Shown here: piece by piece, positions 8,614-17,522 of the stretch | Numbering within the stretch: the first letter of the stretch is position 1 | Layout: each line of letters begins with the position of its first letter | Assembly: GCF_004348735.1 (NCBI RefSeq) | Contig: NZ_SMKT01000057.1 | Span: 1-48,641, forward strand | Direction: 5' to 3' | Source of the DNA: Actinomadura sp. KC06 | GTDB lineage: Bacteria; Actinomycetota; Actinomycetes; Streptosporangiales; Streptosporangiaceae | Length of the DNA: 48,641 nt | Made by a program: the position numbers and the translations under genes | Notes under the pieces: generated by a model | Told to the model about the DNA's origin: nothing | The model's input: the letters and a program-made list of their open reading frames with translations, nothing else | Databases searched by the model: none

Positions 8614-9777
8614 TCACTTGCCGGAGCAAAGACGGCGCAGCATGTCGCGGCTCTCGACGGGAGTTGCGGCCTCGATGCTGAGCCGGTCGAGTACCTGGCC
8701 GAAATGCAGCATGTCCGCGGCCCCGGTGGGGTAATCGGCGCCGCCGAGCCGTTCGAGATAGATCACGTCGGGCAGCAGTTCCTCGGCGAAGCGCAGGGCG
8801 GTGATCGGCCCGCCGGCGGCGGCGTACCCGCCTTTGCCCAGCGGCATCACCTGTATTCCGACATTCGGCAGGTAGGAGACCTTCAGCAGGTACTCCAGCT
8901 GAGCTTGCATCGTGGCGGGACCGCCGTATTCGCGGCGCAGCATCGCCTCGTCCAGGATGGCCCACAAACGCGGCGGGTTCGGGCCCCACAGCCTCTTCTG
9001 CCGCAGCATTCGCAATTCGACACGGCGGTTGATCTGCGTCTCGGGAGCCGTGCCGTGTTCCAGGCGGATGACCGCCTCGGCATATTCCGGTGTTTGCAGC
9101 AGGCCGGGAACGAATTGGATCTCGTACGCGTGGATCAACCGCGCCGCCCGCTCCAGGTCCAGGTAGAGCTCCGCCCACTCGGGGACCACGTCCCAGTACC
9201 GCCGCCACCAGCCCGCCGTCTTGAAGCGCCCCGCCAGCGCGTGCAGCCCGGCGTGCTCCTCCATCGCCTGGTCACGTCCCTGCGACGAACCCGACAGACG
9301 GATTCCGGCCAGGCGGCGCAACTCCGGCCGGACGCCCGGCACCGGGACCCGCCGCGGCACGGCCGCCTCGCGCACCGCCGCAGTATCAGGGCGTTCGCCG
9401 GTCGGGGACGGCGTCTCCCGCGGACGCCCGTGGAACCGGCGCCACGCCTCCTCGTACCTGGCCTTCCACTCGTCCAGGGTGCCGAGGTCGTCCGGGGCGA
9501 CCCCGTTCTGGGACGCGATCACCCTCAGCACGGTCACCAGGGACGCCACCCACGGCCATTTCGGCAGCGTCTTCCCCTGCCGCGACAGGATGCGCTGGAC
9601 CGTGGACCGCTTGAGCTCCTCCACCCGCAGCGTGCGTCCCTGCACCGGAGTGGCGAACTTGCGCGACAGCGCCTCCACCTCCGCGTAGCTCGGCGGCCCG
9701 GCCTTGATCCAGATGTCGTTGAGGCACGCGAGGAAACGCGCGAGAACGACCGCCGGGTCAGCACTGGACGATTCCAT
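8614..9777 (-). CDS. HTH regulator with DUF5753 domain (XRE-like)
   Basis: 387 residues. A helix-turn-helix-like region lies near residues 50-90 (VEELKRSTVQRILSRQGK followed by an amphipathic helix). A Pro/Arg-rich linker covers about 115-165. DUF5753 occupies about 205-380, with its hallmark YEIQFVPGLLQTPEYAEAV at 218-236 and IQVMPLGKGGYAAAGGP further on. Such proteins are a large actinomycete family of putative developmental or stress regulators, often next to DUF397 genes; here the neighbour is a DUF574 methyltransferase. The N-terminal part is longer and less canonical than the usual XRE domain. The ATG at 9775-9777 begins the conserved frame; a weak GGCGGGA site precedes it. Confidence 0.82.
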   Translation of the reverse strand: MESSSADPAVVLARFLACLNDIWIKAGPPSYAEVEALSRKFATPVQGRTLRVEELKRSTVQRILSRQGKTLPKWPWVASLVTVLRVIASQNGVAPDDLGTLDEWKARYEEAWRRFHGRPRETPSPTGERPDTAAVREAAVPRRVPVPGVRPELRRLAGIRLSGSSQGRDQAMEEHAGLHALAGRFKTAGWWRRYWDVVPEWAELYLDLERAARLIHAYEIQFVPGLLQTPEYAEAVIRLEHGTAPETQINRRVELRMLRQKRLWGPNPPRLWAILDEAMLRREYGGPATMQAQLEYLLKVSYLPNVGIQVMPLGKGGYAAAGGPITALRFAEELLPDVIYLERLGGADYPTGAADMLHFGQVLDRLSIEAATPVESRDMLRRLCSGK

Positions 9778-10003
9778 GATCCATTCCCGCCGTCTTCGTC
9801 CGCCGTCTTGAGATAACCGTACACATTGGAAACCGGCGGACAGGAGCGGAATTCCGGTCCCACCACCTCGCCATGAATAAGGACAAAGTGGGCAATAGTG
9901 ATAAACATCAGAATTTCGAGCGCCGTCCCAACTCATCCCACCCCCGCGCGCGACGCCGCGCCCCGCGGCCAGAGTGGTGCCCGCACTTCGAGCGAAGGAG
10001 AGA

Positions 10004-10855
10004 ATGCCCATGTTGCGGGACGCCGCTCCGCCCCCGCCGCTGCCGATGCGCCCCCCGGACGACCACGGACGACCGGCGGAACCGTGCTGGTCGACCGCCG
10101 ACACCGCGGTGCTGGCGATGTCGCTGTTCACCACCTGGGCCGCCCGTACCGGACGCGTCCTGCGCAATGTGCCGATCAGCGAGCTGACACCCGCCGAACT
10201 GATCGAATTCTGGGCCGACGATCAATTGGAGGACGAGCGTCCCGATCCCTTTCCCGCGTCCCGCGCGCACACGACGGTGATCGCCGTCGACATCGTCGGC
10301 TTCGGACGGCGCTGCCGGGACACCGCGACCCAGCGGCGCGTCCGCCGCGAGATGTACGGGCGACTCGGCGAGGCGTTCGCCGCGGCGGGACTGCCGTGGC
10401 GATGCTGCCGCTGCGAGGACCGCGGCGACGGGGCGCTGATCGTCGCGCCCGCCGGGGTCGATCCCGTCCACTGCCTCGACCGGCTGGCGCACCGCCTGGC
10501 GGTCATCCTGCGCGGCCACAACCGGTTCGCGGACGACGCCGCCCGGCTGCGGCTGCGCATGGCCGTCCACCACGGCTATGTGGAGCGCGACGACTACGGG
10601 GTCTTCAGCCCCGCCACCATGCACCTGTTCCGGCTCCTCGAGGCGCGCTCGTTCAAGGAGGCGCTCCGGGCCGCGGGCGCGGACCTCGGCGTGATCACGT
10701 CCGACACGTTGTACACGGAGGCGGTGCTGCGCGGCGGCGGGCGGGCCGCGCTGTCGGCCTACCGGCCGCTCCGGGTGAGCTGCAAGGAGATCCGCCGCGC
10801 GAAAGCCTGGCTGTGGCTGCCATCCGGCCTGGTCACGGGCATGGAAGATCGTTAG
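10004..10855 (+). CDS. Nucleotidyl-cyclase-fold protein of unknown function
   Basis: 283 residues. After a Pro-rich N-terminus and a helical segment (about 30-75) comes a region resembling a class III adenylate/guanylate cyclase homology domain: TTVIAVDIVGFGRR near residue 86 supplies the first metal-binding Asp, and EDRGDGALIVAP near 145 the second. The C-terminal part (ITSDTLYTEAVL, then a short beta region) matches the end of that fold. The substrate-specifying residues cannot be assigned, so activity is uncertain. AAGGAG at 9995-10000 serves either ATG 10004 (3 bases away) or ATG 10010 (9 bases), so the start is uncertain by two codons. It is transcribed away from the XRE regulator and 10 bp upstream of the LLM oxidoreductase, probably as an operon. 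Confidence 0.65.
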   Translation: MPMLRDAAPPPPLPMRPPDDHGRPAEPCWSTADTAVLAMSLFTTWAARTGRVLRNVPISELTPAELIEFWADDQLEDERPDPFPASRAHTTVIAVDIVGFGRRCRDTATQRRVRREMYGRLGEAFAAAGLPWRCCRCEDRGDGALIVAPAGVDPVHCLDRLAHRLAVILRGHNRFADDAARLRLRMAVHHGYVERDDYGVFSPATMHLFRLLEARSFKEALRAAGADLGVITSDTLYTEAVLRGGGRAALSAYRPLRVSCKEIRRAKAWLWLPSGLVTGMEDR

Positions 10856-10865
10856 GATAGGAGAG

Positions 10866-11777
10866 ATGCGCTTCGCGATCTCGATTCCGCAGGACCTCCC
10901 CGACGGCGAGTTCGACCCGGCCGGTTTCCGCGCCTTTCTGCAAAGGGCCGAGGCGCTCGGCTTCGATGGCGCCTGGACGCAGGAGCAGGTCCTCGGGACG
11001 GCGTCCCGGTCGAGCCCGCTCGAAACGATGGCCTACGCGGCGGCGTGCACCGAGCGGATCCGGCTCGGCTGCGCGGTGTTCGTGAGCACGCTGCACAGCC
11101 CCGTCCATCTGGCCAAGAGCCTCAGCACGCTGGACCAGCTCAGCCGGGGCCGCGTGGACGTCGGCGTCGGGGTCGGCGGGGGCGGCCGGGTGCTGTCGGC
11201 GTTCGCCGTCGACGCGGACAGCCGCGTCGCGCGCTTCACCGAGGGGGTGGAGCTGATGAAGGCGTGCTGGACGCGTCCGCGCATCACCTTCGACGGGCGC
11301 TTCTGGCGGCTCGACGGCGCGGCCATGGAGCCCAAGCCGTTCCAGAAGCCCCATCCCCCGGTCTGGTTCGGCGCCCGGCATCCGAACGCGCTGCGGCGCG
11401 CCGTCCGGCACGGCGACGGCTTCTTCGGCGCCGGGTCCGCGACGACCGAGCAGTTCACCGACCAGGTGCGGACCGTCCGGGAGGCGCTGGCGGAGCAGGG
11501 CCGCGACGCCGCGGGCTTCCCGATCGCCAAGCGCGTCTACATCGGGGTGGACGACGACACGGCCCGCGCCCGGAAGAGGGCGGCCGCCACCCTGGAGCGG
11601 TTCTACGCGCGGGACGACCTGCTCTCCGTCGCGGTCTTCGGCCCTGCCGACGAATGCGTGCAAGGCGTCCGCGAGGTGATGGACGCGGGCGCCGAAATGG
11701 TCCTGTTCACCCCGCTCTGGGACGACGCGGAGCAGATGGAACGCATCGCCGCCGAGGTCATCCCTCAACTGCACTGA
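10866..11777 (+). CDS. LLM-class flavin/F420-dependent oxidoreductase
   Basis: 303 residues, full length for the luciferase-like monooxygenase family, a TIM-barrel fold binding FMN or F420. Visible hallmarks are the N-terminal FAISIPQ strand, the AEALGFDGAWTQEQ helix, the RIRLGCAVFVSTLHSPVHLAKSLSTLDQLSRGRVDVGVGVG core and the later PHPPVWFGARHPNALRRAVRHGDGFF segment. In F420-producing actinomycetes most such proteins use F420, but the cofactor cannot be decided from the sequence. The ATG has a GATAGGAGAG ribosome site. It lies 10 bp behind the cyclase-fold gene and ends at a strong hairpin. Confidence 0.88.
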   Translation: MRFAISIPQDLPDGEFDPAGFRAFLQRAEALGFDGAWTQEQVLGTASRSSPLETMAYAAACTERIRLGCAVFVSTLHSPVHLAKSLSTLDQLSRGRVDVGVGVGGGGRVLSAFAVDADSRVARFTEGVELMKACWTRPRITFDGRFWRLDGAAMEPKPFQKPHPPVWFGARHPNALRRAVRHGDGFFGAGSATTEQFTDQVRTVREALAEQGRDAAGFPIAKRVYIGVDDDTARARKRAAATLERFYARDDLLSVAVFGPADECVQGVREVMDAGAEMVLFTPLWDDAEQMERIAAEVIPQLH

Positions 11778-11782
11778 GCGGA

Positions 11783-11815
11783 CCGGGGAGCCCGCAACGG
11801 GATCGGGCTCCCCGG
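11783..11815. terminator. 12-bp hairpin between convergent genes
   Basis: CCGGGGAGCCCG (11783-11794) pairs perfectly with CGGGCTCCCCGG (11804-11815). It lies between the LLM oxidoreductase stop and the stop of the minus-strand hydrolase, suiting bidirectional termination. Confidence 0.8.
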
Positions 11816-11828
11816 AATCAGCGCGCCG

Positions 11829-12794
11829 TCACCGCGAATGCTTGCGCAGGAACTTGCGCAGGACGGGGTTGTAGATGTCCGACCGTTCCCAGTGCGGCGC
11901 GTGCCCGCACTCGTCGGCGACGACCGTCTCCACGTTGCGGAAATGGCTCGCCATGACCCGCTGCACGGACGGCGGGCTGTAGAGGTCGCCGTCCCCCCAC
12001 AGCAGCAGGGTCGGCACCCTCAGCCGCTCCACGTCGGCCCAGGTGGGGCTGGTGGCGTACGGCTGCCCGACGTCGCTGGTCGAGGCCCGGTCGTGGATCT
12101 CCTCCCAGGCGTGCATCCCCTCCGGGTCGAGCGCCCGGTAGGACGGCCCCAACTCGATGAAGGAAGACGGCATGTCGTTGAAGCCCGTGGGCCGGAGCCG
12201 CCGCAGCATGGCGACGTACTCCGGGTTGGTCACGCTGGTCAGGCTGCCGCTGATGGAGAGGCTGAGGAGCCGCTCCTCATGCAGCAGCGCGTAGTCGAGC
12301 GCCACTCCCCCGCCGTAGGCCACGCCGACGAGGTGGAACCGGTCGATGCCGAGGAACTGGAGCAGCGTGTGCAGGTCGCCCGCGCCGGTTCCCGGGTCGT
12401 CGGGGTCCGGCGCGCTCGACTTGTACTTGCCGCGCATCGAGAAGCCGATGACGCGGTATCCGGCCTTGGCGAAGTAGGGCTGCTGGTACGGCCAGATCTC
12501 GCCGCTGCCGCTGCCGGGGTGCATGAACACGATCGGGGTGCCGCGGCCTCCGGTGTCCCAGTACCAGAGGTGTCCGCCGGGCACCGGCGCGTAGCCCTCG
12601 CGGGCCGGGACCTGCTCGGGAATGGGGATGATCTTGAGTGGAGGCTGGTTCGATCCGCCCGCGGCGGCGGCCGTCCCGCCGGCCGCGAACACCGCGCCAC
12701 TGGCGGCCAGCACCGTGGCACCTCCCAGGAGTCCTCTGCGCCCGATTCTCGGAGCGGACGTTACCCGCTCGGCTCTGTCGTCGTTGATCGTCAC
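11829..12794 (-). CDS. Tat-exported alpha/beta-hydrolase-fold protein with a substituted nucleophile
   Basis: 321 residues. The N-terminus carries a twin-arginine signal (IGRRGLLGG, residues 17-25, then an Ala-rich hydrophobic run to about 45). The alpha/beta hydrolase fold is complete: HPGSGSG (92-98) as oxyanion region, the strand-turn-helix HLVGVAYGGGVALDYA, the acid in LLWGDGD (Asp270) and the histidine in ECGHAPHW (His298). The elbow reads G-V-A-Y-G-G, so the normal catalytic Ser is Ala159; the codon is plainly GCC. Hydrolysis by the usual serine mechanism should therefore be lost, while the rest of the site is kept. It could bind a ligand or use another chemistry. It ends convergently with the LLM oxidoreductase. 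Confidence 0.85.
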   Translation of the reverse strand: MTINDDRAERVTSAPRIGRRGLLGGATVLAASGAVFAAGGTAAAAGGSNQPPLKIIPIPEQVPAREGYAPVPGGHLWYWDTGGRGTPIVFMHPGSGSGEIWPYQQPYFAKAGYRVIGFSMRGKYKSSAPDPDDPGTGAGDLHTLLQFLGIDRFHLVGVAYGGGVALDYALLHEERLLSLSISGSLTSVTNPEYVAMLRRLRPTGFNDMPSSFIELGPSYRALDPEGMHAWEEIHDRASTSDVGQPYATSPTWADVERLRVPTLLLWGDGDLYSPPSVQRVMASHFRNVETVVADECGHAPHWERSDIYNPVLRKFLRKHSR

Positions 12795-12874
12795 TCAAGA
12801 CCTCCCAGATCTTGATGTCGGCTGACTGTCCCCCGAGTACTTGGGTGGCGGGAGGCTGGCGGGCGGTCTGCGGG

Positions 12875-13894
12875 CTACCAGGCGGGAAGCGGTGTCGCGG
12901 CGGGACGGGCGGGACGGTCGCCGGCGGGCCACACCTCCGGCAGCCGGCCGAGCACGGCGGCGTACTCCTCGACGAGCAGCCGGACGATCCGCGCGGCCGG
13001 GAGGACCGCGTCGACCAGGCCGGCCGACTGGCCCATCTCGACCTTGCCGCCGACGACGTCGCCGCCGACGGCCGCGTCCCTCAGGCTGGCCGCGGTGAAC
13101 TCGGCCCGGCGCCGTTCCAGGTCCGTGCCGGCGTGCTCCAGCTCTGCCATGCGGTCGGCGAAGTCGTTGGCCAGGACCCGGATCATGCCGAGGCCGCGGC
13201 CCACGGTGCGGGTGTCGCCGGTCCCGGCGGCGAGGACGGCCTCCTTGTAGGCGGGGTGGACGTTCGACTCGGCGCTGGCGATGAACCTCGTGCCGAACTG
13301 CGCGGCGCCCGCGCCGAGGGACAGCGCCGCGGCCAGCCCCGCCCCGTCGGCGAACCCGCCCGACGCGACGATCGGCGCCGCCGGGAACCGCCGGGCCACC
13401 GCCCTGACCGTGACCAGCGTGGACACGAGCCCGGCGGGCGGGTGGCCGCCCGCCTCCGCGCCGACGACGACGAGGCCGTCGACCCCGGCGTCCACCGCCT
13501 TGGCCGCGTGCTCCTCGGTGGCCACGACGTGCAGGCAGATCGTCCCGAGGTCCTGGAAGCGCCGCAGGTAGCGCTGCGGGCCGCCCTGGGACGCGATCAG
13601 GATCGGGACCCGCCTGGCCGCGAGCAGGTCCATGACCTCGTCCGCGCCCTTGCGGTATAGCGGCAGGTTCACCGCGTACGGACGATCGGTGCCGGACGCG
13701 ACCTCGGTGATCGCGCGGTCGAGGTCGGGCAGCCGCATCGGGCCCGCGCCGATCACGCCGAGCCCTCCGGCGTTCGACACCGCGAGCGGCAGCGCCGAGT
13801 TCGACGACGCCCACGACATGCCCGCCTGGACGATCGGCAGGTCGCAGCCCAGCAGGCGCGTCACGGCCGTCTCGATCCGCGCGGCGCCGTTCAT
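12875..13894 (-). CDS. Nitronate monooxygenase / enoyl-reductase-type FMN protein (NPD family)
   Basis: 339 residues, a TIM-barrel FMN enzyme of the 2-nitropropane dioxygenase family. Visible motifs are PIVQAGMSWASSNSALPLAVSNAGGLGVIG at the N-terminus, the VVVGAEAGGHPP loop (the histidine is the catalytic base in nitronate monooxygenases) and PIVASGGFADGAGLAAALSLGAGAAQFGTRF for phosphate binding. It is the last gene of the CoA operon; its ATG overlaps the TGA of the acyl-CoA synthetase by four bases. In such company it may be an acyl-CoA-acting flavoprotein rather than a nitronate detoxifier; the sequence does not settle this. Confidence 0.88.
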   Translation of the reverse strand: MNGAARIETAVTRLLGCDLPIVQAGMSWASSNSALPLAVSNAGGLGVIGAGPMRLPDLDRAITEVASGTDRPYAVNLPLYRKGADEVMDLLAARRVPILIASQGGPQRYLRRFQDLGTICLHVVATEEHAAKAVDAGVDGLVVVGAEAGGHPPAGLVSTLVTVRAVARRFPAAPIVASGGFADGAGLAAALSLGAGAAQFGTRFIASAESNVHPAYKEAVLAAGTGDTRTVGRGLGMIRVLANDFADRMAELEHAGTDLERRRAEFTAASLRDAAVGGDVVGGKVEMGQSAGLVDAVLPAARIVRLLVEEYAAVLGRLPEVWPAGDRPARPAATPLPAW

Positions 13895-15537
13895 CTGGTC
13901 TCCACTGCGTCGAGCAGGCGGCGGGCGTGCTCGGCGAGGTGCCGCTTCTGGACCTTGGAGCTGGCCGTCATCCCGAACTCCTCGAAGCCCGCGACCACCC
14001 GGACGTGGCGCGGCACCTTGAAGCGGGCGAGGCGCTCGCGCGTCCAGGCGATGATCTCCTCCGGCTCGGCCGTGCAGCCCTCCGCGAGGACGACGAACGC
14101 GAACGGCACCTCGATCAGGCGCTCGTCCGGGACGCCGACGACCGCCGCCTGCTTGATCTTGGGATGGCCGTGCAGGACGTCCTCGACCTCGGTCGGCGCG
14201 ACGTTCTCGCCACCGACGCGGATCAGCTCCTTGGCCCGCCCGACGAACTCGAGGCGGCCGTCGTCGCCGAGCCTGCCGAGGTCGCCGGTGCGCAGCCAGC
14301 CGTCCGGCGACAGCGCCTCCGCGGTCTCGGCGGGCATGGCGTAGTAGCCGCGCATCACGTTCCAGCCCCGGACGAAGATCTCGCCGACGTCCCCGGCCGG
14401 GAGGTCGCGCCCGGTCTCGGGGTCCTGGACGCGGACCTCGACGCCGGGCTCGGGCAGCATCCGGCCGCTCGCGCGGACGTCCTCGGGCTCCCACCACGCC
14501 GACTGCGCCACGTTCGGCGACGCCTCCGACAGCCCGTAGCCGACGACGCACTCGGAAGCGCCGAGCTCGTCCACGATCCGCCGGACGACCGCGGGCGACG
14601 CCGCCGCCCACGCGCCCCGCAGGTTGAGCCGCCGCTTGGACCGGTCCGGGTGGTTCAGCAGCATCAGCGCGATCGTGTCGTTGCCGGAGAAGTGGGTGCA
14701 GCGCTCCTCCTCGATCAGCCGGAGCGCCTCCCCCGCCTCGAACCGGTCCATCGTCACGACCGTGGCGGCGTGCTGGACGCAGGCCAGCACCGTCAGCGTG
14801 CTGCCCGCCGCGTGGAAGAACGGCCGCGCGCTGTGGAAGCGGTCACCGGCGCGCAGCCCGAGCCGCTCGCCGGAGAAGAACGCGTCGCCGCACATGTTGA
14901 GCTGGGTCAGCAGCACGCCCTTCGGATGGGACGTCGTCCCGGACGTGTACTGGATCAGCAGCACGTCGTCGGGCGTCCCGCACGGCTCGACCGGGCCCGC
15001 GGCGCCCGCCACGAAGTCGTGCCAGGACCGGGCGGCGGCGGGGACGTCGGCGGTGCCGGTACGTCCGAGCACGACGACCGACCGCAGGTCGGGCAGCTCG
15101 TCGCCCGGCAGCCCGGCGTCGACGGCGGGGCAGATCTCCCGCAGCATGGCGATGAAGTCGACGTTCAGGAACCGGTCGGCGACGAACAGCATCGAGGACC
15201 GCGACTGCCGCAGCGCGTACGCGATCTCCGGCGGCCGCCACCGCGTGTTGATCGGAACGGTCACCGCGCCCAGCGACCCGATGGCGAGGAACAGCGTGAC
15301 CCACTCCGGGCCGTTGCCCAGGCAGACGGCCACATGGTCGCCGCGCCGGACGCCCGCCGCCGACAGCGCGGCGCGGACGGCGGCGACCTCGGCCTCCAGG
15401 GAGGCATAGGTGATACGGCCGTGCGTGGCGACGACCGCCTCGACGTCCGGCGCGATGGCCGCGGCCCGGCGCAGCGCCTCGTGGACGGTCAGCGGGCACA
15501 CCCCGTCCAGCAGGCCGTGCGATCCCGTCGGTCCCAT
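13891..15537 (-). CDS. Acyl-CoA synthetase (AMP-forming, ANL superfamily)
   Basis: 548 residues, full length. It activates a carboxylic acid through an acyl-adenylate to the CoA thioester. Motifs in order: the phosphate loop YTSGTTSHPKG, the A5 motif GYGLSE, the GWLRTGDLG segment with the ribose-binding Asp, the hinge VGRAKELIRVGGENVAPTEVE, and the C-terminal catalytic lysine in TASSKVQKRHL. The ATG lies 3 bp after the hydratase stop, and its own stop overlaps the next start, so translation is probably coupled. The acyl specificity cannot be read off. In this operon it would activate the acid released by upstream steps. Confidence 0.93.
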   Translation of the reverse strand: MGPTGSHGLLDGVCPLTVHEALRRAAAIAPDVEAVVATHGRITYASLEAEVAAVRAALSAAGVRRGDHVAVCLGNGPEWVTLFLAIGSLGAVTVPINTRWRPPEIAYALRQSRSSMLFVADRFLNVDFIAMLREICPAVDAGLPGDELPDLRSVVVLGRTGTADVPAAARSWHDFVAGAAGPVEPCGTPDDVLLIQYTSGTTSHPKGVLLTQLNMCGDAFFSGERLGLRAGDRFHSARPFFHAAGSTLTVLACVQHAATVVTMDRFEAGEALRLIEEERCTHFSGNDTIALMLLNHPDRSKRRLNLRGAWAAASPAVVRRIVDELGASECVVGYGLSEASPNVAQSAWWEPEDVRASGRMLPEPGVEVRVQDPETGRDLPAGDVGEIFVRGWNVMRGYYAMPAETAEALSPDGWLRTGDLGRLGDDGRLEFVGRAKELIRVGGENVAPTEVEDVLHGHPKIKQAAVVGVPDERLIEVPFAFVVLAEGCTAEPEEIIAWTRERLARFKVPRHVRVVAGFEEFGMTASSKVQKRHLAEHARRLLDAVETR

Positions 15538-15540
15538 CGG

Positions 15541-16332
15541 TCAGCTCCCCTCCTGCGCCGCCGCCCGGCTCCGGCTCTCGCGCATGGCGGTGGCGAAGTC
15601 CTCGACGCCGCCGCGCCATCCGCCGTCCGCGAGGCAGCGTTCGATCGCCGCCATCTCGATCCGGATCCCCTTGGGCAGGTCCGTCTCCGAGCCGAGGTCG
15701 ATCGCCTGCTTGGTCAGGGACATCGCCAGCCGGGGCGCGCTCGCGATCGTCGCGGCGATCTCCCTGCCCGTGGCCAGCAGCTCGGCGGCCGGGACCGTCC
15801 GCGCCACCAGGCCCACGGCGGCGGCCTCGTCGACCGCCATCGTCCTGGCCGTGAACAGCAGTTCCTTCGCGCGGCGCTTGCCGATGACGCGCTGCAGCCG
15901 CTGCGTCGCACCGACCGTGCCCCAGTGCGGCTCGGGGAAACGGAACGTGGTGTCGTCGGCGGCGACGACGAAGTCGCACGACATGGCGATCTCGCCGCCC
16001 GAGCCGACGACCGCGCCGTGCACCAGCGCGACCACGGGCTTCGAGCACCGCTCGATCGCCTCGTACGCGGCGAACGAGGCGAGGCGGCGGCGCCTGACCC
16101 AGGCCTCGTCGCGCCCCTCGCGCTCCTTGAGGTCGGCCCCGGCGCAGAACGCGGGCCCGTCCGCCCGCAGCAGGACGGCCCCGACGCCGTCGTCGGCGTC
16201 CAGGCGCGCGAACGCCTCGCTCAGCCCGTGGCACATGGGGAGGTTCAGCGCGTTGCGCGCCTCCGGCCTGTTGAGCACGACCTGCGCGACACCGTCGGCC
16301 TCGTGCACCAGCACCGGATCTTCGTCGCTCAC
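15541..16332 (-). CDS. Enoyl-CoA hydratase/isomerase family protein (second copy)
   Basis: 263 residues, crotonase fold. The CoA-binding/oxyanion segment AFCAGADLKER and the second oxyanion region AVVGSGGEIAMSCD are present; glutamates in SGGE and in FRFPEPHWG fall at the two catalytic positions used by hydratases. I start at the GTG (16330-16332) two bases after the CoA-transferase stop, where the family sequence VSDEDPVLV begins; a longer frame overlaps the upstream gene in another reading. It lies between the CaiB-type transferase and the acyl-CoA synthetase in the operon. Hydration of an enoyl-CoA is the likely role; the substrate is unknown. Confidence 0.9.
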   Translation of the reverse strand: MSDEDPVLVHEADGVAQVVLNRPEARNALNLPMCHGLSEAFARLDADDGVGAVLLRADGPAFCAGADLKEREGRDEAWVRRRRLASFAAYEAIERCSKPVVALVHGAVVGSGGEIAMSCDFVVAADDTTFRFPEPHWGTVGATQRLQRVIGKRRAKELLFTARTMAVDEAAAVGLVARTVPAAELLATGREIAATIASAPRLAMSLTKQAIDLGSETDLPKGIRIEMAAIERCLADGGWRGGVEDFATAMRESRSRAAAQEGS

Positions 16333-16334
16333 CG

Positions 16335-17522
16335 CTAGATGGTCCCTTCTTCGCGTAGCCGGGCCAGCTCGGCCCGGTCCAGTCCCAGCAGCCCGGTCAG
16401 CACGGCGTCGGTGTCGGCTCCGAGCAGCGGCGGGACGCCCGGCTCGGGGTACTCGGTCTCGTCCAGGCGCAGCGGGGTCCGCAGGGCGGAGAACCTGCCC
16501 TCGGTGGGGTGGTCGAAGTGGCCGACCATGCGCCGGGCGTCGATGTGCGGGTCGGCGAGCGCCTCGCGCGCGGACTTCACCTCGCCCGCGGGGACGTCCA
16601 CGGCCCGCAGCGCCTCCGCCAGCTCGTCCCGGGGCCACCGGCCGACGGCGGCGGTGAGCTCGGCCTTCACGCGGTCCCGCTGCGCGAGCCGGCCCTCGTT
16701 GGCGGCGAGCGCCGGGTCGGCGGCCAGCTCGTGCAGGCCGAGCACCCCGCACAGCGGGGCCCAGTGCTGGTCGCTGCCGCTGATGTGCAGCCAGCCTCCG
16801 TCCGCGCACTGGAACGCCTCGGACGGGACGCGCCCGGGATGCGCGGTGCCGGTGCGCCCGGGATCCTCGTCGAGCGCGAAGATCCGGGCGGCGGCGAGGG
16901 CCAGCAGGCTGGCCTGGACGTCCATCATCGCCAGGTCCACGTGCCCGCCCCGGCCGCTGGCACGCCGCTCCATGAGCCCGGTCAGCGCGGAGATGACGAT
17001 CCACAGGCCCGACGTCATGTCGGAGACGGGGATGCCGACCTTGGCGGGCGGCGTGTCCGGGTGGCCGGTCAGCGACATGATCCCGGACAGCGCCTGGAAG
17101 ACGGTGTCGTACCCCTTCCGGTCGGCGTAGGGCCCGGACTGCCCGAAACCGGTGCTGGAGATGTAGATCAGGCCCGGGTTGAGCGTCTCGAGCGCCTCGT
17201 AGCCGAGCCCGTGCTTGTCCATCGTGCCGGGCATGAAGTTCTCCACCAGCACGTCCGCGCGGGCGGCCAGGTCGCGGGCGATCTCCTGCCCGCGCGGGGT
17301 CCGCAGGTTGAGCGTGACCGACCGCTTGCCCCGGTTGAAGGCGAAGAAGTAGGCGCTCTCGCCGCCCGGCAGCCGCGGCTCGAAGCTACGGGACTCGTCG
17401 CCGCCGCCCGGCCGCTCGATCTTGATCACCTCGGCGCCGAGGTCGGCGAGGATCTGGGTGGCCAGCGGCCCGGCGAGGACGCGGCTGAAGTCCACCACGG
17501 TGACGCCCTCCAGGGGCCTCAT
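16335..17522 (-). CDS. CaiB/BaiF (class III) CoA-transferase
   Basis: 395 residues. The family moves CoA between carboxylic acids without ping-pong release, and uses an aspartate that becomes an acyl anhydride. Visible features are the N-terminal PLEGVTVVDFSRVLAGPLATQILADLGAEVIKIERPGGGD region, the NRGKRSVTLNLRTPRG segment, the SGRGGHVDLAMMDVQ stretch with catalytic Asp201 by alignment to formyl-CoA transferase, and the GIPVSDMTSG loop. Its ATG overlaps the preceding hydratase stop by four bases. In this operon it would load an imported or oxidised acid onto CoA using a CoA ester already present. Confidence 0.93.
   Translation of the reverse strand: MRPLEGVTVVDFSRVLAGPLATQILADLGAEVIKIERPGGGDESRSFEPRLPGGESAYFFAFNRGKRSVTLNLRTPRGQEIARDLAARADVLVENFMPGTMDKHGLGYEALETLNPGLIYISSTGFGQSGPYADRKGYDTVFQALSGIMSLTGHPDTPPAKVGIPVSDMTSGLWIVISALTGLMERRASGRGGHVDLAMMDVQASLLALAAARIFALDEDPGRTGTAHPGRVPSEAFQCADGGWLHISGSDQHWAPLCGVLGLHELAADPALAANEGRLAQRDRVKAELTAAVGRWPRDELAEALRAVDVPAGEVKSAREALADPHIDARRMVGHFDHPTEGRFSALRTPLRLDETEYPEPGVPPLLGADTDAVLTGLLGLDRAELARLREEGTI

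Noticed and set aside
13927..16338. 803-codon plus-strand frame opposite the CoA operon
   Set aside because: High GC produces stop-poor antisense frames; composition is shadow-like and the minus strand carries complete enzymes.
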